A stretch of DNA of 64,000 nt, from NCBI RefSeq assembly GCF_000429145.1, contig NZ_AUBH01000001.1, positions 682,001 through 746,000 of the forward strand, in the 5' to 3' direction. How positions within the stretch are numbered: the first letter of the stretch is position 1; each line of letters begins with the position of its first letter. Made by a program: the position numbers and the translations under genes. This document shows positions 28,240 through 37,871 of this stretch, piece after piece. A model generated the notes under the pieces. It did not search any database. It saw only the letters and a list, made by a program, of their open reading frames with translations, and was not told where the DNA came from. This DNA is from Aestuariibacter salexigens DSM 15300. Lineage in GTDB: Bacteria > Pseudomonadota > Gammaproteobacteria > Enterobacterales > Alteromonadaceae.

Positions 28240-29172
28240 TTACTCTGCGCTGATATCCGCAGGAACGTTTATCGCTTTGCACTGCAACGTGCGGTCAATT
28301 CGTTTTACTAAGCCGGTCAAGACTTTACCTGGCCCAACTTCGAGCATCTCGGTTATGCCTTGCTGTGCCATTGCCTGTACACTCTCGGTCCACCGTACCG
28401 GGCAGTATAACTGCCTGATTAATGCATCCTTAATTGCCTGTGGCTCTATGGGCGTATCAACGTCAACATTATTGATTACGCTGATAACAGGTGTATTAAA
28501 GGTAATATCCTTAAGCAGCTCAGACAATTGCTCCGCCGCGGGTTTCATTAATGCGCAGTGCGATGGCACGCTCACGGGCAGCGGTAATGCGCGCTTGGCA
28601 CCGGCATCTTTACATTGTTGGGCTGCCATTTCAGCCGCCTGAGCATCACCGGCAATCACCACCTGACCAGGCGAATTAAAATTCACCGCCGCAGCAACTT
28701 TGCCAGTTTGCTGACTGACCTCGGCACAAATGTGCGCAATTTTATCGTCATCCAGGCCGATGATGGCAAACATGGCACCGGCACCTGCAGGCACTGCCGA
28801 CTGCATAAATTCGCCACGTTTCTCTACGAGCTTTACGGCATCTTCAAAAGCGATCACCTCAGCACATACCAGCGCTGAGTACTCGCCAAGGCTATGTCCT
28901 GCTAACAATGCAGGTTGCGTGATGTGCTCGCGCAGCACCCGCCATGTTGCCACACTGGCTGTCAGTAATGCCGGCTGTGTGACCTGTGTTTGATTAAGTT
29001 TACCGTCAGCATCGCTTTGCGTGACCGCCCATAAATCATAGCCGAGTGCGTCAGAAGCCTGACTAAAGGTGTCATTGACGACGCTGAATTCAGCAGCGAG
29101 TTCACTGAGCATGCCTACAGACTGTGAGCCCTGCCCCGGGAACACACAGGCCAAAGTTGAATGTTCAGACAT
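28240..29172 (-). CDS. fabD: Malonyl-CoA:ACP transacylase
   Basis: 310 residues. FPGQGSQSVGM start, nucleophile Ser in GHSLGEYSALV, and His in VPSHCALM. It loads malonyl groups on ACP. Located 27 bases after fabH in the conserved fab order. Confidence 0.96.
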   Translation of the reverse strand: MSEHSTLACVFPGQGSQSVGMLSELAAEFSVVNDTFSQASDALGYDLWAVTQSDADGKLNQTQVTQPALLTASVATWRVLREHITQPALLAGHSLGEYSALVCAEVIAFEDAVKLVEKRGEFMQSAVPAGAGAMFAIIGLDDDKIAHICAEVSQQTGKVAAAVNFNSPGQVVIAGDAQAAEMAAQQCKDAGAKRALPLPVSVPSHCALMKPAAEQLSELLKDITFNTPVISVINNVDVDTPIEPQAIKDALIRQLYCPVRWTESVQAMAQQGITEMLEVGPGKVLTGLVKRIDRTLQCKAINVPADISAE

Positions 29173-29199
29173 GATGTTTCCTTGATTGTCAGAATAAGT

Positions 29200-30159
29200 T
29201 TAGTAGCGAACCAGTGCAGACGCCCACGCGAAACCACCACCGAACGCTTCAAGTAGCAGGTTTTGACCACGTTTAATGCGGCCGTCACGTATTGCCGTAT
29301 CTAATGCTGTAGGTACGGTTGCTGCCGACGTATTGCCGTAGTCTTCGAGTGTGAGTACGACCTGATCCAGTGACATGTTTAATTTACGGGCAACCGCTTT
29401 GATGATCCTGAAATTAGCCTGGTGTGGAACCAACCAGTCTAATTCAGACTTGTCCATATTGTTTGCTTTAAGCGTTTGTTCAACCACTTCGCTAAGCTTG
29501 GTCACTGCGACTTTAAAAACTTCGTTACCACGCATTACGCCCCAATTTTCGTGCGTAGACTGCTCATCACCGCGGGTCGGGTTACCCACATACAGGAGGT
29601 CGCCATATGAACCCGCTGCATGAATATGCGTGGATAAAATGCCAGGCTCTTCGCTGGCTTCAATAATGGTTGCACCTGCGGCGTCGCCAAACAGGATGAC
29701 CATGCTTCTGTCTTTGGGATCGACCAGCCTGCTGAGGCAGTCCGTGCCAATCACCAAAATGCGCCTGGCAGCGCCGCTTTTGATATATTGATCTGCCACG
29801 CTTAATGCGTAGCAGTAGCCCGCACAGGCAGCCGCGACATCAAATGCAGGAATGCCATCGAGGCCAAGTATTTTTTGGATTTCACAGGCTGTACTTGGTA
29901 ACGCGTAACGGCCACTGGTGGTCGCACATACAATCATATCGATGCTAGAAGGGTCAATATCCGCCATTTCAATGGCTTTGCGACTGGCTTCTGCGCCCAT
30001 GGTTGCAGCGGTCTCATCCGCGCTAATGATGCGCCGTTCTTTTATCCCTGTCCGGTCGGTGATCCATTCATCAGAGGTGTCCACCATGGTTTCAAGGTCT
30101 GCATTGGTGCGGACATCGGAAGGATAATAACTCCCGGTGCCAATAAATCTGGAATACAT
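29200..30159 (-). CDS. fabH: 3-oxoacyl-[ACP] synthase III
   Basis: 319 residues. Active-site Cys in [12 protein letters not shown], His in [11 protein letters not shown] and Asn in [12 protein letters not shown]. It starts fatty acid synthesis from acetyl-CoA and malonyl-ACP. Three bases separate it from plsX. Confidence 0.96.
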   Translation of the reverse strand: MYSRFIGTGSYYPSDVRTNADLETMVDTSDEWITDRTGIKERRIISADETAATMGAEASRKAIEMADIDPSSIDMIVCATTSGRYALPSTACEIQKILGLDGIPAFDVAAACAGYCYALSVADQYIKSGAARRILVIGTDCLSRLVDPKDRSMVILFGDAAGATIIEASEEPGILSTHIHAAGSYGDLLYVGNPTRGDEQSTHENWGVMRGNEVFKVAVTKLSEVVEQTLKANNMDKSELDWLVPHQANFRIIKAVARKLNMSLDQVVLTLEDYGNTSAATVPTALDTAIRDGRIKRGQNLLLEAFGGGFAWASALVRY

Positions 30160-30162
30160 TAA

Positions 30163-31197
30163 CTAAGGTCGCTCCATCAATACGGATTCTATTGTCGTTT
30201 TTATTTTTTCCGGAACCTGCTGATGCGCTTCTTTAATGGCATCTTCGATGGCGTAATAAAACGCATCAGCGGAAGCATTTCCGTGGCTCTTCACCACAAT
30301 GCCGCGCAATCCTAACAGACTCGCCCCGTTATACTGGTCGGGGTTCACCGTATGATAGACCTTTTTAAGCAGAGGCATGGCCACTGCAGCAAGAAATCTT
30401 GTGTACCAGTTTTCAGAAGACACACGCTTTACTGCGCGAATAACCAGTTTAGCCAATCCTTCACTAGACTTGAGTGCGACATTGCCGGTAAAGCCATCGG
30501 TCACCACAACGTCAGCGTGGTCGGTAAAGATATCGTCCCCTTCAACATAGCCAATATAATTGACGCGCTTGGACTCGCGCAGGATATGGTCCGCTAGTTT
30601 GACCTGCTCATTGCCTTTGATATCTTCCTCACCAACGTTCAACAGTGCCACTCTGGGGCGCTCTATCCCGGCAACCTGGGAAGCGAGTACCGAGCCCATA
30701 ATGGCGTACTGAAATAGCGTTTCGGCATTACAGTTAACGTTAGCGCCCAAATCAAGCAGAAAGACCTTGTGTTGTCCTGCGGTTGGCATCGATGACACCA
30801 ATGCGGGCCGGTCCAGACCAGGAATGGTTTTCAGCACATAATATGCCATGGCCATCAAGGCACCGGTGTTACCTGCGCTGACGCAGGCTTGTGCTTTGCC
30901 ACACTCGACCAGCTCGAGCATGCGCCGCATCGATGATTCTTTTTTATTACGTAACGCAACCGTCGGTCGCTCGTCGTTAGCAACATTGTCGGTGCAATGA
31001 ATCAGCTCGATACGAGAGGCAACGTCGGGATCTAACGCATTACGCTGGTCGGCGACGAGTTCACCATCACCTAACAGGATAAGGCGTAATTCTGGGAATT
31101 TATGAAGGGCTTTTACCGCGGCGGGAAAAGTAACTGGGGGGCCATGATCGCCCCCCATTAAATCTAACGCGATAGTAATACGCGCTGGCGTCATCAC
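30163..31197 (-). CDS. plsX: Phosphate acyltransferase PlsX
   Basis: 344 residues. ALDLMGGDHGP start, VSAGNTGALMA and the TDGFTGNVALKSSEG motif are family signatures. It turns acyl-ACP into acyl-phosphate for PlsY-dependent phospholipid synthesis. It follows rpmF by three bases. Confidence 0.95.
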   Translation of the reverse strand: MMTPARITIALDLMGGDHGPPVTFPAAVKALHKFPELRLILLGDGELVADQRNALDPDVASRIELIHCTDNVANDERPTVALRNKKESSMRRMLELVECGKAQACVSAGNTGALMAMAYYVLKTIPGLDRPALVSSMPTAGQHKVFLLDLGANVNCNAETLFQYAIMGSVLASQVAGIERPRVALLNVGEEDIKGNEQVKLADHILRESKRVNYIGYVEGDDIFTDHADVVVTDGFTGNVALKSSEGLAKLVIRAVKRVSSENWYTRFLAAVAMPLLKKVYHTVNPDQYNGASLLGLRGIVVKSHGNASADAFYYAIEDAIKEAHQQVPEKIKTTIESVLMERP

Positions 31198-31200
31198 TGA

Positions 31201-31371
31201 TTAATCAGCAATAACTTTTTTACCCTTGTAATAGCCATCGGCTGTTACATGGTGGCGACGATGCGTTTCACCTGACGTTGAGTCAACCGACAAAGTCGAT
31301 CCAGTCAACGCATCGTGAGAACGACGCATGCCACGCTTAGAGCGGGTTTTACGATTCTGTTGTACTGCCAT
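31201..31371 (-). CDS. rpmF: 50S ribosomal protein L32
   Basis: 56 residues, starting [20 protein letters not shown], basic, with the conserved [11 protein letters not shown] end. Unlike the zinc form, it has no CxxC pairs. AGGAG lies eight bases before the ATG and three bases follow yceD, the usual yceD-rpmF-plsX order. Confidence 0.97.
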   Translation of the reverse strand: MAVQQNRKTRSKRGMRRSHDALTGSTLSVDSTSGETHRRHHVTADGYYKGKKVIAD

Positions 31372-31374
31372 AAC

Positions 31375-31908
31375 TTACTCCTGGTCTCGCTTAAGTTCTT
31401 TCAACACCGCGAACGGGTTTGGACGCTCCTGTTCCGGGGTCAATTGTCCGAATTGCATTTCTTCAGCACTAACCTTGCAATCCTCCTCTGCATGAAGGGC
31501 TACAATGGGCAGCGCCAGAATCAGCTCATCTTCAAATAGTTGAAGCAGATTGATTTCTCCATATTCATCTACTTCTACCGGATCATAAGCATCTGGCAAC
31601 AGGTCCTGTTCGATCTGCTCACTACCCTGCACTGGTGTGAAGCAAAATTCAACCTCTAGAGGCTGCTCAAACAGTTCGTTACACCTTTGACAGACAAGTG
31701 ACACTGACGTAGCCAGACTTCCGTCGAAGTAAGTAAGACCCTGCGCGTCTTTTGCGAACTTAACTTCGATTTCCACGTTATCAGCGACGCCGGCAACGGC
31801 GTCCAGCAAGCGAGCCATATCAGACGACATCATCACACCCCTGTATTCGGAGCGTTTCAATGCACTTTTGACTGGATCGATACTTTTTGGCAGTTTCACT
31901 TTCTGCAT
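31375..31908 (-). CDS. yceD: DUF177 protein YceD (large-subunit ribosome accumulation protein)
   Basis: 177 residues beginning MQKVKLPKSIDPV like E. coli YceD, with the SLVCQRCNEL Cys pair and the C-terminal PNPFAVLKELKRD. It affects 23S rRNA/50S accumulation. The start is fixed by homology, yet no Shine-Dalgarno precedes it; instead a strong promoter ends nine bases upstream, implying an almost leaderless message at the head of the fab operon. Confidence 0.94.
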   Translation of the reverse strand: MQKVKLPKSIDPVKSALKRSEYRGVMMSSDMARLLDAVAGVADNVEIEVKFAKDAQGLTYFDGSLATSVSLVCQRCNELFEQPLEVEFCFTPVQGSEQIEQDLLPDAYDPVEVDEYGEINLLQLFEDELILALPIVALHAEEDCKVSAEEMQFGQLTPEQERPNPFAVLKELKRDQE

Positions 31909-31917
31909 AGCGCGCGC

Positions 31918-31946
31918 ATAATATAGATAAGACGTGGTCTAGTCAA
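31918..31946 (-). promoter_or_regulatory. Sigma70 promoter of yceD-rpmF-fab operon with GC discriminator
   Basis: On the minus strand TTGACT (31941-31946), exactly 17 bases, TATTAT (31918-31923), then GCGCGCGCT and the yceD ATG at 31908. With normal spacing transcription begins zero to three bases before the ATG. The GC-rich discriminator is the type linked to ppGpp/DksA control. Confidence 0.75.
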
Positions 31947-32002
31947 AGAAAATGTGCGCCTATGCCGCATTTAATCTGCTCTTTTCAAAAGGATAGTTCA
32001 CT

Positions 32003-32611
32003 ATGCTGACGCTTGCGTCAACCTCGCCCTACAAACGCCAGTTGCTCTCTAAACTCGGTATCAATTTTGAAGCCGTTGCTCCACAGGTCAATGAATTAGC
32101 CAAACCGGATGAAAATGCAATGGAATTGGCAGCCAGACTGGCATACGAAAAAGCTGATGCAATTGCAAAGTCGTTGAATCAGGGGATCGTGGTCGGTGCA
32201 GATCAGACAGCGGCATTGCAAAAAGACGATGGTGCCGTCACCATTTTAGGCAAGCCAGAGACCGAACAGAATGCGATGACACAATTGCGCGCATGCGCTG
32301 GCCACACCGTCAGATTTTATACTGCGCTGTGTGTGATTGACTGCGACGCAGACCGCTGCCTGCGTCATACCGAAATAACTGATGTGACGTTTAAGTCCCT
32401 CAGTGACGAACAAATCGCCTATTACATCAGGACTGAACGACCGCTTGATTGCGCGGGCAGCTTTAAAGCCGAAGGATTGGGCATTGCACTTTTTTCGTCT
32501 ATACAAGGACGTGACCCAAACGCGCTTATCGGCCTGCCACTCATGGCACTGACAGATATGCTATTGGAGTGTGGTGTAGATGTGTTACACCCTCACATCA
32601 CGGATAGATGA
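32003..32611 (+). CDS. yceF: Maf-family nucleotide pyrophosphatase (YceF, m7GTP type)
   Basis: 202 residues. LASTSPYKRQLLSKLG N-terminus, VVGADQTA and ILGKPETEQNA, and the CAGSFKAEGLGI late motif agree with the YceF branch, which removes pyrophosphate from 7-methyl-GTP. AAAAGGAT lies eight bases before the ATG. The 3' end overlaps the convergent HAD gene by 14 bases. Confidence 0.9.
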   Translation: MLTLASTSPYKRQLLSKLGINFEAVAPQVNELAKPDENAMELAARLAYEKADAIAKSLNQGIVVGADQTAALQKDDGAVTILGKPETEQNAMTQLRACAGHTVRFYTALCVIDCDADRCLRHTEITDVTFKSLSDEQIAYYIRTERPLDCAGSFKAEGLGIALFSSIQGRDPNALIGLPLMALTDMLLECGVDVLHPHITDR

Positions 32612-33245
32612 CGTCCAGCAATTCGCGGATGTGATGAATAACAGATACCGGTGAACAAGCCAGCAGTCTGTCTTCATCGTGCACACCATAGCTGACTGCT
32701 ACACGGTCCATTCCCAACGCTTGCGCCATTAACATATCGTATTCTGTATCCCCTACCATCAGCGCCGCTTGCGGTGGAATATCGAGTTCGCTGAGAATTT
32801 GTTCAAGCATATCCGGGCTCGGTTTGGACTGCGCTTCATCTGCACAGCGTGATGCAACAAAATAGTGTCCGGTACCGGATTGCTGCCAGGCGCGATTCAG
32901 ACCACGGCGGGCTTTACCCGTGGCAACCGCCATATTCATCCTGTCCACATGTAACCTGTCGAGCACCTCTGCCGCACCGTCAAACAGTGGACAGGGCGTT
33001 TGATCCAGTTGCAAATACACATGCTTGTATTCCTCGGCCAGACGCTGCGCAAAGGATGCATCATCCGTGTCGAATAATCGCATGATGGCTGGCTGCAGAC
33101 TAATACCAATAATATCTTTCACCTGCTCATCGGTTTTACGGGCTACACCAAGACGGTCTGAGGCTAAATGCATGGTGTTCACAATCTTGGCCGATGAATC
33201 CATCAGCGTGCCGTCCCAGTCGAAAATGATCAGTTCATACTTCAT
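32598..33245 (-). CDS. HAD-IA family phosphatase
   Basis: 215 residues. Motif I DWDGTLMDS (nucleophile Asp), motif II ATGK, motif III KPSPDM and motif IV VGDTEYDMLMA. It resembles phosphoglycolate phosphatase/pyrophosphatase-type HADs that often sit behind rluC; substrate unknown. Its ATG overlaps the rluC stop (ATGA). Confidence 0.88.
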   Translation of the reverse strand: MKYELIIFDWDGTLMDSSAKIVNTMHLASDRLGVARKTDEQVKDIIGISLQPAIMRLFDTDDASFAQRLAEEYKHVYLQLDQTPCPLFDGAAEVLDRLHVDRMNMAVATGKARRGLNRAWQQSGTGHYFVASRCADEAQSKPSPDMLEQILSELDIPPQAALMVGDTEYDMLMAQALGMDRVAVSYGVHDEDRLLACSPVSVIHHIRELLDVIYP

Positions 33246-34189
33246 AGCGATAATGCGTTGATGGTGTGGGTCCAGTTATCATCAGGCTCCGCACTGATGC
33301 ACATTTGTCTGTCATCAGCAGGATGTAGGAAATGTAATTCATGGGCGTGCAGGAACAGCCTGTTAATGTCCGCACCTAACGCACTATCTTTTTGGCTATC
33401 CCCATATTTATTGTCACCGGCAATCGGATGTCCAGCAAATTGGCTGTGCACGCGGATCTGATGGGTCCGGCCTGTCACAGGTGACGCCTGTACCAATGTG
33501 GCATTCGCAAACGTCTGCTTCACAGTAAACTTGGTGATAGAAGGTTTGCCCTCGTCATGCACAATCACAATCCGCTCACCAGATTTAAGTGTGTTTTTTA
33601 GTAGCGGTGCCTTAACCGTGTGGCGGTGGGCTGGCCATTGCCCATGTACCAACGCCAGGTAGCGCTTATCCATGCGTTTTTCACGCAGTTGTTCATGTAA
33701 ATGACGCAGTGCAGAGCGCTTTTTAGCGACCAGCAGACAGCCTGATGTATCGCGGTCCAGGCGATGAACCAATTCGAGAAATTTCTGCTCAGGGCGAATC
33801 GCACGTAACCCTTCAATCAACCCGTAACTTAGTCCGCTGCCACCATGCACTGCCATCCCTGTCGGTTTATTGACCACCATCAGGCGTTCATCCTCGAACA
33901 AAATGCAGTTTTCTAAATTGGCTATTTTATCGAGCTTTGCAGATGGCACCGCACTGGGTTGGGATGACACTCGAATTGGCGGCACCCGAATGCTGTCGCC
34001 AGCCTGAATTTTATAGTCTGGCTTTATACGTTTTTTGTTTACCCGCACTTCGCCCTTACGCAAGATCCTGTAGATTGCGCTTTTCGGTACACCTTTGAGA
34101 AAGGTGCGTAAGAAATTATCAATGCGTTGACCAGCCTGATCGGCGTCAATGTCGATAATGCGTACTTGTTGAAAGTTGTCATTTTGCAT
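33242..34189 (-). CDS. rluC: 23S rRNA pseudouridine synthase RluC
   Basis: 315 residues. S4 domain (IDNFLRTFLKGVPKSAIYRI), then the catalytic HRLDRDTSGCLLVAKK with the Asp nucleophile, and GRTHQIRVH. It modifies U955, U2504 and U2580 equivalents. As with yceD, no ribosome binding site precedes the ATG, only GCGCGCGCT and a -10-like TAGAAT. Divergent from rne as in E. coli. Confidence 0.93.
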   Translation of the reverse strand: MQNDNFQQVRIIDIDADQAGQRIDNFLRTFLKGVPKSAIYRILRKGEVRVNKKRIKPDYKIQAGDSIRVPPIRVSSQPSAVPSAKLDKIANLENCILFEDERLMVVNKPTGMAVHGGSGLSYGLIEGLRAIRPEQKFLELVHRLDRDTSGCLLVAKKRSALRHLHEQLREKRMDKRYLALVHGQWPAHRHTVKAPLLKNTLKSGERIVIVHDEGKPSITKFTVKQTFANATLVQASPVTGRTHQIRVHSQFAGHPIAGDNKYGDSQKDSALGADINRLFLHAHELHFLHPADDRQMCISAEPDDNWTHTINALSL

Positions 34190-34198
34190 AGCGCGCGC

Positions 34199-34204
34199 AT
34201 TCTA
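34199..34204 (-). promoter_or_regulatory. -10 element of rluC promoter with GC discriminator
   Basis: TAGAAT on the minus strand, nine bases (AGCGCGCGC read on plus) before the rluC ATG, the same spacing and discriminator as at yceD. The -35 region (CTGTCT at 17 bases) is weak. Confidence 0.5.
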
Positions 34205-34837
34205 ACCGAAAAATATCTGCCAGACAGGAGTATTTTCGGTCTGGATATTGCAGCGCTATGATTATTAATGCGATAATCGAAGCGTTTACGTGAGTGACGG
34301 GCTAAAAGGGCCGCGCAACTTACAGAACAACAGCGAAATTACCGGCATAAGATAACGGTAGTTTAAAAAATTTGTCAGGCCAGGCGTCACACAACCGCCG
34401 AACGCCGCCGGCGATCGAAGTGAGTAACTTTTCGATGCGGTCGGTAGATGACAAAAAGAATAACGGTTTATCGCCGTCTAAAAGATACAGGAATTCAATA
34501 GGTCTCATGATCAACAAGGCGAATGCCGGTTATCATGACTAAACGTTTTAGATTTCCCGTAATGGCACGCCGAACTCGTACGAACAACGAATAACGATAC
34601 GGCAGGCATTTACGTGAAATAATAATGTAAGCGACAATAAAGTAAGTACGTCAATTGTGGCAGTGCAATAAAAGAAGCGCGTGACACATAGCGATTTAAT
34701 ACCCTACCGCTATGAAGGTAACGTACTCTGCCGAACATGATGTTATACAGTCGGGAGACTGGATATACGCGAACCTAAAACAAACAGGCCGTTGCTGCCC
34801 TGTATCTGATGAATGGCGAGTAATTGAGTCAGATACA
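34205..34837 (+). promoter_or_regulatory. rne upstream region and structured 5' leader
   Basis: About 630 non-coding bases between the divergent rluC and rne. I see no convincing gene. Two hairpins stand near rne: ATAGCG/CGCTAT (34688-34693 with 34708-34713) and a perfect 9-bp stem TGTATCTGA/TCAGATACA (34801-34809 with 34829-34837) that ends at the base before the rne ATG. E. coli rne has a long structured leader through which RNase E represses its own message; the arrangement here suggests the same. Confidence 0.6.
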
Positions 34838-37747
34838 ATGAAAAGAATGTTAATTAACGCAACTCAGCAAGAAGAGTTGCGTGTTGCTCTGGTAGATGGG
34901 CAACGCCTTTATGACTTGGATATTGAAAGTCCGGGGCACGAACAAAAGAAAGCCAATATTTACAAAGGAACCATTACCCGGGTTGAACCCAGTCTCGAAG
35001 CAGCTTTCGTAGACTACGGCGCAGACCGCCACGGATTCCTTCCTCTCAAAGAAATTGCACGCACCTATTTCCCCTCAAACTACAAATTCGACGGCCGTCC
35101 CAACATCAAAGATGTCATTAAAGAAGGCCAGCAGGTTATTGTTCAGGTAGATAAAGAAGAGCGTGGTCAAAAAGGCGCCGCGTTAACCACGTTTATCTCT
35201 CTGGCAGGAAGTTACCTTGTTCTGATGCCTAACAACCCGCGTGCAGGTGGTATCTCCCGTCGTATTGAAGGTGATGAACGCACTGAGTTAAAGGATGCAT
35301 TGAACAAGCTTGACGTGCCCAACGGCATGGGATTGATCGTGCGTACGGCTGGCGTAGGTAAATCGTACGAAGAGCTCGCGTGGGACCTGAGTGTGTTATT
35401 AACACACTGGAAAGCCGTATCGGATGTGGCAGAATCCCGCGCTGCACCTTTCCTTATCCATCAGGAAAGTAATGTTATTGTGCGTGCCATTCGCGACTAC
35501 CTGCGTCGCGACATTGGCGAGATCCTGATTGACGATCCGAATGTGTTTGAACAAGCAATTCAACACGTAAAACTGGTTCGCCCTGACTTTGCCAACCGCG
35601 TCAAGCTGTACAAAGGTGACGTGCCACTGTTCAGTCATTACCAGATTGAGTCACAAATCGAATCAGCGTTCCAACGTGAGGTTCGCCTACCATCTGGTGG
35701 CTCTATTGTTATCGATCCGACTGAAGCTCTGACGTCTATCGACATTAACTCAGCCAAAGCGACCAAAGGCGGAGATATTGAAGAAACCGCGCTCAATACG
35801 AACCTGGAAGCCGCTGACGAAATTGCAAGGCAACTTCGTTTGCGGGATTTAGGCGGGTTGGTTGTTATCGATTTCATCGATATGACGCCTATCCGTCACC
35901 AGCGCGAAGTAGAAAATCGCATGAAAGATGCAGTGCGCAGCGACCGTGCCCGAGTGCAGCTAGGCCGCATTTCGCGATTCGGTCTGCTGGAGATGTCTCG
36001 TCAGCGCCTGCGTCCATCATTAGGTGAGTCTGCACACAATGTCTGCCCGCGCTGTAGTGGCCATGGCACCGTACGAGGCACAGAGTCATTAGCCCTGTCG
36101 GTACTGCGTATCATTGAAGAAGAAAGTATTAAAGAGAACACCGGGCAAATTGAAGCACAATTACCGGTGCCGGTAGCAACGTACTTATTGAACGAAAAGC
36201 GCCATGCGATACAAGCAATTGAAAAGCGTAATAACGTACAGCTGCTGGTAATCCCTAACCCGAATATGGAAACGCCACATTATCAGGTAGAACGCAGAAG
36301 AACCGATGGTGTCGTCTCTGAGGCAAGCTACAATGTAGAGCTGGTTGAAGTTGAAGAGCAGGATAATGGTCGCATTTCACCTAGCGAGCAGAAGAAAGAG
36401 CAACCTGCGCTACAAGGGTTAATTGCACCTGATGCTCCGGCCCCTGCCCCGGCACCGGTTTCACAGCCAGCAAGCGAAGGGTTATGGAGCAAACTGAGTA
36501 AGTGGTTCAAAGGCTTGTTTGAGGAAGAGAAAAAGCCGGCCAAAAAAGGCAAAAAGTCGAACCGTAATCAGAAAGGTAACCGACGCAACGCGCAGGACCG
36601 CAATCGTAATCGTCGTCGTCCAGCCCGAGATGACAACCGTAAACAGCATGATAAAACAGCGTCACAAGGCAGCAAAGATAAAGCTATTGAGCAGTCACGT
36701 GATAAGGACACACGTCAGGCCAAAGGCGATAACGAGCAGCGCAAGCCACGTAATCAGAACAAGCGTCGAAATAAACAAAACGCTGATGTTGATGTAGCAA
36801 AAACTGCGACTCAGCAGGCCGATGCACATACTGAGGCTCAGGCTGAGGTTGAGCAACAGCCAAAACAGGTAAAAGAACGCCGTAAGCGTCGTGATTTGAA
36901 GCGCAGTGTACGTGTCAGTGATGCCCCTGTTGAAGAGACCGTGGTGACAGCAGCGCCTGTGACTGAGCAGCCCGCTGATGTTCCAGCAGCCGCAGAACAA
37001 CATGTGCCAGCCTCCGAAGCGCCTGCTTCCATAGCAGAAGCGAACCAGGATGACAACGCACAGCAAGCTGACATGACTGCTGCTGAAGAAAACAGTACTG
37101 CAGGTGTTGAGTCAGAAGTGCGGGACGAAACGACAGACGATGCAAACGAGAAAGAGTCTCGCAGCCGCTCTCGTCGCTCACCTCGTCATATCAGAGCTGC
37201 CGGTCAGAAACGACGCAAGGATAAACAGGCAGACACTGACAGCGTGCAGCAGGATGAATTGCAGTTGGACATGCCTGAGCAAGCAGAATCAGCCGATGTT
37301 AAAGCTCCTGAGGAATCTCCAGTACAGGTGCAGGAGGAGCAGAAAACTGAAGAACCGCAGCAGGTTGAGATCCAACTTGACGATGCTGACGAAAGCAGTG
37401 AGACGGCAGCAACAGCGGAACCTATCGAGACTGCACCTGAGCCTGTTGAAACTGTAGAAGAAGTGAAACAGGACAGCGTTGAACCCGCACCTGAGCAAGT
37501 GGTGACAAAAGAGGGCAAACAACCTGTTGCTGAGCCTGTGAAGGTTAAAATACCGTTGGCATCCCGTGTTTCTCATCCTATGGCGAAACCGACGTCACTT
37601 ACTGAAGAGTTTCAGGATATTGTGATAGCCTCTGTGACCGATGATGGTCGTCCTGAGCTTCTGCGCTCCGGCCGTTCTGCTGCAATGACAAGCCGTCGTT
37701 CGCACGCTAACGCGCCTGCAGCCAAACCTGAGAGCGTTAATAGCTAA
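34838..37747 (+). CDS. rne: Ribonuclease E
   Basis: 969 residues. The start is the ATG of [18 protein letters not shown], the universal RNase E N-terminus; an in-frame ATG 126 bases upstream has no homology. S1 domain about 37-119, catalytic Asp near 303 ([11 protein letters not shown]) and near 346 (VIDFIDM), zinc-link CPRCSGH near 404-407. After about residue 530 the tail is disordered: an amphipathic membrane-targeting helix ([16 protein letters not shown], about 548-563), an Arg/Lys/Asn/Gln-rich RNA-binding stretch, then Glu/Gln/Ala/Val-rich acidic repeats, and a short conserved C-terminus. It organises the degradosome and processes rRNA, tRNA and mRNA. Confidence 0.96.
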   Translation: MKRMLINATQQEELRVALVDGQRLYDLDIESPGHEQKKANIYKGTITRVEPSLEAAFVDYGADRHGFLPLKEIARTYFPSNYKFDGRPNIKDVIKEGQQVIVQVDKEERGQKGAALTTFISLAGSYLVLMPNNPRAGGISRRIEGDERTELKDALNKLDVPNGMGLIVRTAGVGKSYEELAWDLSVLLTHWKAVSDVAESRAAPFLIHQESNVIVRAIRDYLRRDIGEILIDDPNVFEQAIQHVKLVRPDFANRVKLYKGDVPLFSHYQIESQIESAFQREVRLPSGGSIVIDPTEALTSIDINSAKATKGGDIEETALNTNLEAADEIARQLRLRDLGGLVVIDFIDMTPIRHQREVENRMKDAVRSDRARVQLGRISRFGLLEMSRQRLRPSLGESAHNVCPRCSGHGTVRGTESLALSVLRIIEEESIKENTGQIEAQLPVPVATYLLNEKRHAIQAIEKRNNVQLLVIPNPNMETPHYQVERRRTDGVVSEASYNVELVEVEEQDNGRISPSEQKKEQPALQGLIAPDAPAPAPAPVSQPASEGLWSKLSKWFKGLFEEEKKPAKKGKKSNRNQKGNRRNAQDRNRNRRRPARDDNRKQHDKTASQGSKDKAIEQSRDKDTRQAKGDNEQRKPRNQNKRRNKQNADVDVAKTATQQADAHTEAQAEVEQQPKQVKERRKRRDLKRSVRVSDAPVEETVVTAAPVTEQPADVPAAAEQHVPASEAPASIAEANQDDNAQQADMTAAEENSTAGVESEVRDETTDDANEKESRSRSRRSPRHIRAAGQKRRKDKQADTDSVQQDELQLDMPEQAESADVKAPEESPVQVQEEQKTEEPQQVEIQLDDADESSETAATAEPIETAPEPVETVEEVKQDSVEPAPEQVVTKEGKQPVAEPVKVKIPLASRVSHPMAKPTSLTEEFQDIVIASVTDDGRPELLRSGRSAAMTSRRSHANAPAAKPESVNS

Positions 37748-37772
37748 CACTCTCATTAGCAACACTAAAAAA

Positions 37773-37797
37773 GCCGCGTTCAATCGCGGCTTTTCAT
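37773..37797 (+). terminator. Rho-independent terminator of rne
   Basis: GCCGCG (37773-37778), loop TTCAAT, CGCGGC (37785-37790), then TTTTCATTTT; an A-run precedes the stem. 25 bases after the rne stop. Confidence 0.88.
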
Positions 37798-37805
37798 TTT
37801 CAATA

Positions 37806-37871
37806 CGTCGTTCCTGCGCCCTATTTCGTCGTTCCTGCGCCCTATTTCGTCGTTCCTGCGAAGGCAGGAAC
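37806..37871. repeat. 21-bp tandem repeat ending in a perfect palindrome (REP-like)
   Basis: Two exact direct copies of a 21-base unit (starting CGTCGTTCCTGCG and ending CCCTATTT) at 37806-37826 and 37827-37847, then a third partial copy (37848-37860) that runs into the palindrome GTTCCTGC-GAAG-GCAGGAAC (37852-37871). The hairpin closely resembles dispersed GTCATTCC(T/C)GCGAA-type extragenic palindromes of proteobacteria. It lies between the ends of rne and the DUF2058 gene. Confidence 0.85.

Noticed and set aside
34320-34517. 65-codon minus-strand frame between rluC and rne
   Set aside because: No ribosome binding site, no recognisable domain, and it overlaps the region expected to carry divergent promoters and the rne leader.
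34712-34837. N-terminal extension of RNase E by 42 codons
   Set aside because: The extension has no similarity to the RNase E N-terminus and overlaps the leader hairpin; the ATG at 34838 gives the canonical start.
37806-37871. Possible CRISPR array
   Set aside because: The repeats are directly adjacent, without spacers, and there are no cas genes in the window.
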